A stretch of 6,659 bases of DNA, from NCBI GenBank assembly GCA_002352125.1, contig DEHU01000315.1, positions 1 through 6,659 of the forward strand, read 5' to 3'. How positions within the stretch are numbered: position 1 is the stretch's first letter; each line of letters starts with the position of its first letter. The notes under the pieces are model-generated. The model saw only the letters and a list, made by a program, of their open reading frames with translations. It was not told where the DNA came from and searched no databases. The DNA is from Competibacteraceae bacterium UBA2792 (GTDB lineage: Bacteria > Pseudomonadota > Gammaproteobacteria > Competibacterales > Competibacteraceae). Below are positions 1 to 6,391 of this stretch, one piece after another. The translations under genes and the position numbers were made by a program.

Positions 1-1691
1 AAATGATCCAAATCCACGAACAGCAGCGCGAGGTTCTGGCCGGCTCGCTGGGCGCGGGCGATGGCGTGCTTGAGCCGATCCCGCAGAAGATTGAGGTTCG
101 GTAGATGTGTCAAGGCATCGTGAGTGGCCTGGTAAGCCATCTGTTCGGTCAGCCGGCGGGTTTCGGTGACGTCGCTGAACGCGATGACCACTCCGGAAAC
201 TCGACCCTGTTGGTCGTGCGTGGGCGCGGCCGAAGCGCGGATGGCGTATTCTTGGCCGGTGTGGTTGATCAGGATGCTAGGTTCGGGCAGCCTGATAAGT
301 TGGCCTTTTTCCAAACACGCGCCCACCAAATCCACCCTGGCGTACAGATCGCGGTCGTCGGCGACGTGAAACACTGGCTCTAGCGGCCGCCCTCGCAATG
401 TCGCTGGCGTGCCGCCCAGCAGAGACTCGGCGACGGGGTTCAGGTATTGGACGATGCCGTTCGCGTCAGTGGTGATCACGGCGTCGCCGATGGAATGCAA
501 AGTGACCTGGGCGAGCTCTTCCTTTTCGAACAAAGAGCGGATCGCCCGCAACAGGTGTTCCCAGCTCCACAGCGGATAACTCGACCCCTGGACCAGTAAC
601 GCCGCCGCTGGCGGAAACCAGAGATGGGCGCCGTGCAGCAACCCAAAACTGGTGACGAGCGTCAAGAACAGCGCCAGTCCGGCCAGCGGCAAGGTCCAGC
701 GAGGCGGGCACATCGCATAGAGCACCATCGGGAACAGGACGAGCATCCCGGTCAACGCCAGGGACCACAGCGGGTGCAAAGGCCGAATCGCCAAGCCGCG
801 CCGCAAAGCGTCGAGCACGTTGGCGTTGAATTCCACGCCCGACATCGGCTCGGCCAAGCCGGAAACCGGCGTGGGCAAGGCATCGTTCAAACCGCTAGCC
901 GTCGCGCCGATCAGAACGTATCGATCGCGGAACGACGCCAAGTTGACAGCGCCGTGCAGCACGTCGCTATAGGAATAACGATGAAAGTGCCCCGGCGGGC
1001 CGGCGAACGGGATCAGGATCCGATGGTCGCGCTGCCACGCGTAAGGAGATGGCCTGCCGATTCGAGTGGTCGGTTGACCGAGGAGCGCTTGCGCAGCGGC
1101 GGGTTGGGTGACTTCCAACAATGCCAGCGCCAAGGTGGGCCAATACGGCGAACCCAGCCCAGCCCGCAGGTAAACGCTGCGGGCGACGCTATCCGAATCC
1201 AACTCCACATCGACGTGTCCCATGCCAGCCGCCGCTGCCGCCAATGCCGGTATGGGCAGGGTCTCCAGCAACTGGCCGCCCAAGCGGTTTTGTTCGTTGA
1301 GCACTGGCAAAACCACGCGGCCGCTGTCGGTCAGCGCGGCGGCCAATTCCGCGTCCGCCCCTGGATCGTTCGCGTCAGGTTCGGCAAATACGATATCCAA
1401 GGCGATCGCTTTGACGCCGACCGCGTCGAGCTTGCGAAGGAGTTGGGCATGAAGGCGGCGCGACCACGGCCAGCGGCCCAGTTCCCGCAAGCTCTGTTCG
1501 TCGATGGCGACGATGACGATGTCGTCGGTTGGCGGTGGCCGCGCACAGGCGGCCAGATTCCAATCGTAGATTAGCCAATCCCAGCGACTTAACCAGTTCG
1601 TGTAGACCAGAGTGCACGCGAGGATGGGCAGCGACAAAAACAGAGCGGTTTTTCCCAGCCAACCAACGCGAGATCGAACCCGTGGGGTCAT
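1..1691 (-). CDS. CHASE2-PAS-GGDEF membrane sensor, probable diguanylate cyclase (3' end outside window)
   Basis: An open frame runs from the ATG at 1691-1689 to the left edge (563 full codons, no stop). Translation shows an N-terminal membrane helix (about residues 13-33), then a CHASE2 sensory domain (about 36-295) with the typical features DDIVIVAIDEQSL (56 onward), WPW (74-76) and YVLIGATASG near 261. Three predicted membrane helices follow (about 309-327, 332-352, 357-375), then a PAS domain (about 388-515) and the beginning of a GGDEF domain (THDALTHLPN at 523 onward, then FVDLDHF at 558-564 with the first metal-binding Asp). CHASE2 proteins sense unknown signals in the periplasm; GGDEF domains make cyclic-di-GMP. 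The GGDEF signature itself and any following EAL domain lie outside the window, so synthase, phosphodiesterase or bifunctional activity cannot be decided. The start overlaps the stop of the upstream FecR-type gene (ATGA) and has only a weak ribosome site, which suggests translational coupling. Confidence 0.93.
   Translation of the reverse strand, partial: MTPRVRSRVGWLGKTALFLSLPILACTLVYTNWLSRWDWLIYDWNLAACARPPPTDDIVIVAIDEQSLRELGRWPWSRRLHAQLLRKLDAVGVKAIALDIVFAEPDANDPGADAELAAALTDSGRVVLPVLNEQNRLGGQLLETLPIPALAAAAAGMGHVDVELDSDSVARSVYLRAGLGSPYWPTLALALLEVTQPAAAQALLGQPTTRIGRPSPYAWQRDHRILIPFAGPPGHFHRYSYSDVLHGAVNLASFRDRYVLIGATASGLNDALPTPVSGLAEPMSGVEFNANVLDALRRGLAIRPLHPLWSLALTGMLVLFPMVLYAMCPPRWTLPLAGLALFLTLVTSFGLLHGAHLWFPPAAALLVQGSSYPLWSWEHLLRAIRSLFEKEELAQVTLHSIGDAVITTDANGIVQYLNPVAESLLGGTPATLRGRPLEPVFHVADDRDLYARVDLVGACLEKGQLIRLPEPSILINHTGQEYAIRASAAPTHDQQGRVSGVVIAFSDVTETRRLTEQMAYQATHDALTHLPNLNLLRDRLKHAIARAQRAGQNLALLFVDLDH
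1688..1691 (-). promoter_or_regulatory. ATGA stop/start overlap coupling the FecR-type and CHASE2 genes
   Basis: On the minus strand the ATG of the CHASE2 gene (1691-1689) shares two bases with the TGA of the FecR-type gene (1690-1688). The sequence before the ATG has only a poor ribosome site (GCTGG), so re-initiation by ribosomes finishing the first gene is likely. A frameshifted upstream gene would stop about 360 bases earlier and could therefore lower expression of the sensor. Confidence 0.8.
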
Positions 1692-3350
1692 AAAACCAGC
1701 ACAAGCGTCAAGAAGATCACTGCACCGTAAGGCCAATAGCTGGCGGGCGGAACGTCGATCCGCTGTACTGGCCCATACGGCCCAACGTAACCGTCGGCGT
1801 CGATGGACCGCATCCGCAGGTAGTGGAAGCCGGACTCGGGGCGCGGCATCGTCAGTTGCGGTTCGGACACCCGGGTCGAGATCACGATTTCCTCGAAGTT
1901 GATGTCCTTGGCCAACTGGAACTCGTATTGTTGTCCGGGAAGGCCCGCGCTCCAGCGGAAAGTCATGGCGTCAGCGGTCACTTCGGGCGGTTGCAACTGC
2001 GGCGTCGGTTGCAACCGGAACGATTGCGGGTCGCCAAACGGCCCTTCTCTACCGGCCGAATCGCGAACGGCAACCCGCCAGTAATACTGGCGTGGTTCCA
2101 GCGGCCGGTCCGGCTTCAGGCTGGATTTGGCGTAATCGGCCACGTCGAGCAACGGTGCCGCGAAACGCTCGTCTGCGGCCAGTTGGAAATGATAGGTTTT
2201 CGCGTTTTCCGGTTCCGCCCACTCGAAGATCAACGATTGTTCGAGCACGGCGCCCTGGTGGGGGGGGGCGGATCAGGAACGGGGGTTCGGGGCGGGCATG
2301 GAGGCGGAAGGGGTGATAGGCATCGCGGCCTTCCAAGCCCTTGGCGTCGATACCGCGCACGCGCAGCACGTAATCGCCATCCGGCAAATCGGGGCCACGA
2401 ACGGCTGGCGACGGGGAGGTGCCGTCGAACAGCAGGGTATCGAAGCGATCGGTGGGTGCGATTTGAGCGCGATAGGCCGTTGCTCTCTTCAAAGCGGGAA
2501 AGCCTAACTGGATCGGTACCTTCGTCACGACTGGCGGCAAACTGGCGGTATCCGGCGGCGCCAACAACGGCACCGGTGGCGAAGACGGTTTGCCGGTCTC
2601 GGCCAAGGCGCCAAAACCTTTCGAGACCGTCCGGGCTTGTCGGCGGCCCCGAAACGCTACAGCACCCTCCAGCACTTCCGTTCGTGCGGTGGCGGTGGCA
2701 GGATCCATGCTGAGGCGGTAATGGGTGCCGCGCACAGCCGAGTTGGCGGCGGGCGTCCAAATCTCGTAGCGGGGACCGGACTCCGCTCGTGGGGTCACTT
2801 GGCTCTCCACGCGACCCTGCTGCAAGCGTAGGCGGGTATCCACGATCCTGGTCTGTCCGTAGGACCTCAAGTCTTCCATGCTCAATTGGCTGTTGGCTTG
2901 CAGCAGCAAACGGGAGCTATCGTCGAATTCCAGGGTAACGTTACCATCTGGACCTGTATGGAGGGTATCGCCGCTTTGCAGGAACAGTCCAGAGTTGACC
3001 TGAATGGTCTGGTTGGTGGCCGCAAGGGTGGCTTTTGCCTGACCTTGCACGCTCGCAACCCGCGCGCTCGCCGGTAAGCGTTTGAGCCAAGCGATGGGAA
3101 TGCGGAGTTTCATCCCCGGCGGCAGATGTTCCGGATCGGCGACCTGATTCATCGCTTGCAGCTTCGGCCAGTAATCCATGCGGGTCAAATAGTCGGCGGT
3201 CAAGTTCCACAGATTGTCGCCAGGACGAACGGTGTAAAGCCATTCCTGGGAACGCGCGGTGGTCGCAATCAGCAATCCCAGCAGCAAAAAAGATGAAACG
3301 AAAATCTGGGCGCGATGCGCAGGAGCCAGTATTCGCCAAGTCATTTGCAT
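1688..3350 (-). CDS. Exported LysM-FecR domain protein with three FN3-like repeats; frame broken by a homopolymer
   Basis: The ATG at 3350-3348 has a CGGAAG ribosome site seven bases upstream; a second ATG two codons later is spaced less well. The product has a signal peptide (residues 1-34, likely cut after ARS), a LysM peptidoglycan-binding domain (about 36-85, YTVRPGDNLWNL) and a FecR domain (about 97-236, with the conserved VRGT at 206-209). Three fibronectin-III-like repeats follow (about 276-350, 371-448, 449-536), with matching segments YRAQIAPTDRFDTLLFD, YHFQLAADERFAAPLLD and YEFQLAKDINFEEIVIS. A hydrophobic helix (about 538-553) ends exactly at the stop. As written, the frame shifts after Arg361 in a C9 run and would stop at 2049 after 433 residues, the last 70 or so without family character. 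Dropping one C joins RPP to HQGAVLEQ and gives 553 residues to the TGA at 1690-1688. This FecR protein is not next to a FecI or TonB receptor gene, so an iron role is not supported; an envelope-bound partner of the CHASE2 sensor is more likely. Confidence 0.88.
2260..2268. repeat. G9 homopolymer (C9 in the gene) at the frame break
   Basis: Nine consecutive G on the plus strand lie inside the FecR-type gene, between the first and second FN3-like repeats. The upstream frame reads CGC CCC CCC CCA and loses domain similarity; with eight C it reads CGC CCC CCC CAC CAG and continues straight into the second repeat. A sequencing or assembly miscount is the simplest explanation. Slipped-strand variation or +1 frameshifting at CCC-C are alternatives. 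Confidence 0.95.
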
Positions 3351-3357
3351 TGTTTTA

Positions 3358-3363
3358 CTTCCG
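3358..3363 (-). promoter_or_regulatory. Ribosome binding site of the LysM-FecR gene
   Basis: CGGAAG on the minus strand lies seven bases before the ATG at 3350-3348. It would be 13 bases from the second in-frame ATG, which favours the first as the start. Confidence 0.6.
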
Positions 3364-3485
3364 TTTCGTATCCGAATGATGAAGAGGCCATTCGCGGACC
3401 GTCATAAAATCGAGCAATTTTGAGGCCGTTCCTCGCCCCTGGCGGCATGCGACGAAGATAATCTGGCAAACCTTCGAATGGGCTT

Positions 3486-3509
3486 TCGATATGCTGTGCC
3501 AGCAATCGA
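3486..3509. repeat. Imperfect inverted repeat in the spacer upstream of the FecR-type gene
   Basis: The arms are TCGAT-A-TGCTG (3486-3496) and CAGCAATCGA (3500-3509), with a three-base centre. They pair over ten base pairs with one bulged A at 3491. In the minus-strand direction no T run follows, so it is a poor intrinsic terminator for the exonuclease gene ending at 3554. It sits immediately downstream (minus strand) of a TAAAAT box at 3517-3512 that could be a -10 element with a weak -35, so an operator or the 5' end of the FecR-gene leader is possible. The rest of the 3351-3553 spacer is AT-rich and holds a small AAAAT/ATTTT dyad at 3406-3421 but no gene that I can support. Confidence 0.5.
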
Positions 3510-3553
3510 GAATTTTAGAACAAAAATAGAAATGTATTAAAGAGTTACACTAT

Positions 3554-5809
3554 TTAATATTCTACTTTGGCATACAAGGTCTTCTCGGTCGCTTCGCGTG
3601 CATCGCGCAAGGTGCGGATGCCGTGGGCGGCCAGCAGCGGAATCATGCGCAAGAAGATTTCTCCCGTGACCAGCGCATCGCCCAAAGCGGTATGGCGCGC
3701 GATCACGGTGACGCCAAAGCGCTCGGCGATTGCCTCCAGCGCGTGCGATTGCTGGTTTGGATGCAGCACTTCCGACAGCAGCAGCGTGTCGAGCACCGGT
3801 CGAGTGAAACGGACGCCAGTTTGCGCCTCCTTCATTTGCAGGAAGCGCATGTCGAACGCGGCGTTGTGACCAACCAGGACCGTTTCGTCGCAATACTGAT
3901 GGAATTGCGGCAACGCTTCGTCGATCGTGGGCTGTCCGCGCAGCATGTCGTGCGAGATACCGTGAACCGTCTGCGACATGGACCCGATCGGTCGTTTTGG
4001 ATCGATCAGTTGCTCGTAGGTTTCGTACCGAAGCAACCGGTTGTTCACGATACGCACGGCGCCGATAGCGATGATTTCGTCTCCGGCCGCAGGATCGAGA
4101 CCGGTGGTCTCGGTGTCGAACACCGTATAGCTCAATTCCGGGAGCAGCAGTTCGTCGAGTTCGGGCGTCTGCCCGGACTGGTGGAACAGATCGAAGTCGT
4201 AGAATTCTGGACGGTTCTCGCCGTAGCGGATCGAGACGCCAGGCGCGGCGCGCACCGGCTTGGCCATCGGCAGCAGGAAGCGAAAAAAAGGCCGCTGCCG
4301 CGCTTTCTCGACCATGTACACGACCTCCGCGCCGTGGCGCTCGGCGATGTCGCGCAGCGTCAGCGGGCTATCTTCCCCGCCGGCGCGCAGGGTGTCCATC
4401 TCCCATTCTTGAAGGGTCCGCTGCGAAAGCAAGGGGCCGGGCCAAGCCAAGTCGAGTTCCGCGATGCGCGCGTGCCGTGTCAGATTGAAACACACTTCGC
4501 GCACTGCGTGTTCGTCTCTGAGCCGGCCAGCCAAGTAGGTCAGCGCCTGAATCAGCGTATAGCTGTCGGCTTTGATCCAGAGAGAATCGTCGAGCATGTC
4601 TAACCGGGCGAGCAACCCGAGCCGGGTTTCGATCCGCCGTCGAGCTGCCGCAATGACGTCGACGCCTAACATCTCTTCGAGCGGCCAGCGGGTTTTGAGC
4701 GAATCGGCGTAATCGGCGGTGGTCTTATCCAATTTGCCGCTCAACTCGCGCGCTTCTTCGCGGATAACGTGGAGAAAACGGTCGCGATGGGTCCGCTCGC
4801 AGTCGGGATAATCGGTCAGGGCCTCCACGGCCGCACGGATGTTCGCCAGCGCAGCTCGACTCCCTTCGGTGAACGATTGCAACAACATATCGCGCGTGCT
4901 GTCCAGCTCGAAAGCGCGGGTAATGTTTTCCAGCGTCATGACGAATCCGCCGATGGCGGGCGCGTCTGCCCGCGAGCTTCGCAACGTCGTAACATCTGCC
5001 TCGCTCCGGGAAGGCGCGGCGGCGCAGTCGAGGGAATTTTGCGCCGCTTCGTCGGATGCTGGCCGCGTAGCAGCCAGAACTGGGGCCAGCCGCACGCGAA
5101 CCAACTGGCCGGTTCGGCTGGTAAACACCAACTGTGCGTTCGGGTCGGCCTCATTCTTCTCCAGCCGCGCTCGAACGCCTTCCAGGGCGTGCACCAGCAG
5201 GTTGCGGTCGATGATGGTGAAAATGGATCGCCCAAGACCGACAAGCGATGTCGCCGTCCCGTCTTTCGGGTTGTCCGGAGGGCACAGCGCTTGGCGCGCG
5301 CGCTCGTTGTAGAGCAGGATTCGCCCGTCGACGTTGCATGCCAGTACGCCTTGGGATAGCTCGGACATGAGGGCCGCCAACCGGTTCTTTTCTTCCTCGA
5401 CCGAAGATTTGGCTTGGGCGACCTTGGCTTCGAGATCGTGCGCCAAGGTTTCGCCGTGCCCGGCTAGATCGTTGACCGCCTGCGCCAGGGACCTGATCTC
5501 GGATGGACCGGCAGGCTCGATCCGGTAGCGGCGGTTGGCGTTGAGGATGATGCGTATCCCCTCTGCAATCTTTAGCGGACCCCTCACGTAGATGTGGTAG
5601 GCAACCGAGAACATGACGCCGAGAATTATCGCGCCAAGCAGCCCGACCTCGGCCAGCAGCTCCGCTCGCGGAACTAGCATCTCGATCAAATCCCGTTTTT
5701 TTGCCGGCTCCAAAACGTAGTAAAACGCGTAACCAACCGCGAATTCCAGTCCGGTTACCAATAACAAAAATGAGATCAGCGCCAGAACGAATCGGAGGTT
5801 TTCGCCCAT
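3554..5809 (-). CDS. Membrane-anchored sensor-like protein with C-terminal DEDDh 3'-5' exonuclease (DnaQ-type)
   Basis: The 751-residue product starts at the ATG 5809-5807, the only ATG after an upstream in-frame stop near 5898; no good ribosome site precedes it. Two membrane helices (about 6-32 and 53-75) are followed by a HAMP-like linker and coiled coil (about 75-150), a PAS-like domain (about 150-297) interrupted by a low-complexity insert (about 246-284), a dimerisation-helix-like region (about 300-370) and a kinase-ATPase-like region (about 408-516). The phosphoacceptor His is missing (TEGSRAAL at 314-321 where SHELRTPL is usual), and the N-box Asn and most G-box residues are absent. 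The C-terminal domain (about 558-735) has all DEDDh residues: Asp565 and Glu567 in FDTETTGLDP, Asp653 in GHNAAFD, and His706 and Asp711 in HTALGD. Such domains remove nucleotides from DNA or RNA 3' ends. It lacks polymerase III-specific features and is far larger than the roughly 240-residue replicative epsilon subunit, so it should not be called dnaQ. It is transcribed divergently from the DUF485-actP genes. Confidence 0.9.
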   Translation of the reverse strand: MGENLRFVLALISFLLLVTGLEFAVGYAFYYVLEPAKKRDLIEMLVPRAELLAEVGLLGAIILGVMFSVAYHIYVRGPLKIAEGIRIILNANRRYRIEPAGPSEIRSLAQAVNDLAGHGETLAHDLEAKVAQAKSSVEEEKNRLAALMSELSQGVLACNVDGRILLYNERARQALCPPDNPKDGTATSLVGLGRSIFTIIDRNLLVHALEGVRARLEKNEADPNAQLVFTSRTGQLVRVRLAPVLAATRPASDEAAQNSLDCAAAPSRSEADVTTLRSSRADAPAIGGFVMTLENITRAFELDSTRDMLLQSFTEGSRAALANIRAAVEALTDYPDCERTHRDRFLHVIREEARELSGKLDKTTADYADSLKTRWPLEEMLGVDVIAAARRRIETRLGLLARLDMLDDSLWIKADSYTLIQALTYLAGRLRDEHAVREVCFNLTRHARIAELDLAWPGPLLSQRTLQEWEMDTLRAGGEDSPLTLRDIAERHGAEVVYMVEKARQRPFFRFLLPMAKPVRAAPGVSIRYGENRPEFYDFDLFHQSGQTPELDELLLPELSYTVFDTETTGLDPAAGDEIIAIGAVRIVNNRLLRYETYEQLIDPKRPIGSMSQTVHGISHDMLRGQPTIDEALPQFHQYCDETVLVGHNAAFDMRFLQMKEAQTGVRFTRPVLDTLLLSEVLHPNQQSHALEAIAERFGVTVIARHTALGDALVTGEIFLRMIPLLAAHGIRTLRDAREATEKTLYAKVEY

Positions 5810-5962
5810 GTTGTCAATTTCGCGAATCGATAAAACGGTAGAAGTCTTTGCTGGTTCCCGCTCTGCCGTCGAGATACCTGCCGATATGGTAGCATTTTAC
5901 TCGTCCGGCATCGCGGTAATGCTTTTTTCGTAAAAAAAAAGATACAGTCGCAAATTATCGCT

Positions 5963-5981
5963 GGTGTTCATAGACAACACC
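5963..5981. repeat. Inverted repeat GGTGTT-N7-AACACC, possible operator
   Basis: The perfect six-base arms at 5963-5968 and 5976-5981 surround the candidate -35 element of the DUF485-actP promoter. The size and spacing suit a dimeric regulator, but the regulator is unknown and the dyad may be chance. Confidence 0.35.
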
Positions 5982-5997
5982 CATAGCGCCTTATACA
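5971..5997 (+). promoter_or_regulatory. Candidate sigma-70 promoter for DUF485-actP
   Basis: TAGACA (5971-5976) matches TTGACA at five of six positions, and TATACA (5992-5997) matches TATAAT at five of six. The spacer is only 15 bp, which is suboptimal and could mean an activated promoter. Transcription would start near 6004, giving a leader of about 75 bases. Confidence 0.35.
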
Positions 5998-6042
5998 TTT
6001 CATAGGGCTCACACAGCCTCGCTTCGTGTTTGCGATACAGTC

Positions 6043-6061
6043 TTTTTTTCCACCAAAAAAA
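6043..6061 (+). other. T7/A7 dyad directly before the DUF485 ribosome site
   Basis: Seven T (6043-6049) and seven A (6055-6061) flank a CCACC loop and could pair in the mRNA as a weak A-U hairpin ending two bases before the AAGGAGG site. It could modulate access to the ribosome site, or simply keep the leader AT-rich and open. Confidence 0.4.
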
Positions 6062-6063
6062 TT

Positions 6064-6070
6064 AAGGAGG
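6064..6070 (+). promoter_or_regulatory. Ribosome binding site of the DUF485 gene
   Basis: AAGGAGG lies nine bases before the ATG at 6080. It decides the start: the in-frame ATG at 6026 has no such site and would add 18 residues unlike the family. Confidence 0.9.
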
Positions 6071-6079
6071 AACAAGAAA

Positions 6080-6391
6080 ATGTCGTCCGAAATTTACGAG
6101 CGGATCCGAAAAAATCCGAAGTTCGATGAGCTGGTCGGCAAACGCAGCCGCTTCGCGTGGACGCTGACCGCTGTGGTTTTAGGCATTTACTTTGCCTTCA
6201 TCATGGTCGTGGCGTTCAATCCGACGGCGCTGGCCACGCCCATCTGGGAAGGTGGCAAAGCTACCATCGCCTGGCCTATCGGCGCAGGCATGATCTTGCT
6301 GTTTTGGTTGATGACCGGCCTGTACATCCGCCGCGCCAACGGCGAATTCGATGACATCAACTCGGCGATCGTCAAGGAGGCCATCGAATGA
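6080..6391 (+). CDS. yjcH: DUF485 family inner-membrane protein (YjcH-like)
   Basis: This 103-residue protein has the DUF485 pattern: an N-terminal segment with [13 protein letters not shown] (15-27), two membrane helices (about 26-46 and 63-83) and the closing motif [10 protein letters not shown] (82-91). The length matches the family, and E. coli yjcH lies next to actP in the same order. The family is generally found beside SLC5-type acetate or organic-acid symporters and is thought to assist them, but its molecular role is not established. Its stop overlaps the actP start (ATGA), so the two are almost certainly co-transcribed and translationally linked. Confidence 0.93.
   Translation: MSSEIYERIRKNPKFDELVGKRSRFAWTLTAVVLGIYFAFIMVVAFNPTALATPIWEGGKATIAWPIGAGMILLFWLMTGLYIRRANGEFDDINSAIVKEAIE
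6374..6380 (+). promoter_or_regulatory. Ribosome binding site of actP inside the end of the DUF485 gene
   Basis: AAGGAGG lies seven bases before the actP ATG (6388-6390), within the last codons of the DUF485 gene. A strong site combined with the ATGA overlap suggests the symporter is made efficiently as well as by coupling. Confidence 0.85.

Larger units (their letters stand above)
5810..6079. promoter_or_regulatory. Divergent control region between the exonuclease and DUF485-actP genes
   Basis: This 270-bp non-coding stretch is AT-richer than the genes and has several A or T runs (T6 at 5923-5928, A9 at 5932-5940, T7 at 6043-6049, A7 at 6055-6061). GATACAGTC occurs twice (5941-5949 and 6034-6042), and TTCATAG occurs twice at a 32-bp step (5967-5973 and 5999-6005). 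I see no convincing promoter for the minus-strand exonuclease gene; a TAAAAT box at 5899-5894 lacks a good -35. No RNA gene is recognisable. Confidence 0.7.

Noticed and set aside
624..1574. Long plus-strand open frame of 316 codons
   Set aside because: It is antisense to the CHASE2 gene, its translation is rich in Arg and Gln without family character, and the minus-strand frame has clear domain motifs.
1688..2248. Independent 186-residue gene starting at GTG 2248
   Set aside because: No ribosome site precedes it, it begins inside an FN3-like repeat, and it joins the upstream frame cleanly if one C is removed.
1823..2713. Plus-strand open frame of 296 codons
   Set aside because: It lies opposite the LysM-FecR gene and has a low-complexity Arg/Gly-rich translation, as expected of a shadow frame in GC-rich DNA.
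3623..4603. Plus-strand open frame of 326 codons
   Set aside because: It is antisense to the exonuclease gene, whose catalytic motifs prove the minus strand is coding.
3554..5809. Calling the exonuclease dnaQ, the replicative polymerase III epsilon subunit
   Set aside because: The protein is about three times too long, membrane-anchored, and sits beside actP rather than rnhA.
5852..5866. Possible sigma-54 promoter (GG-N10-GC)
   Set aside because: The flanking bases fit the -24/-12 consensus poorly, and such spacing is common by chance in GC-rich DNA.
6026..6079. N-terminal extension of DUF485 from the ATG at 6026
   Set aside because: The added 18 residues are unlike the family, and the AAGGAGG site fits the ATG at 6080.
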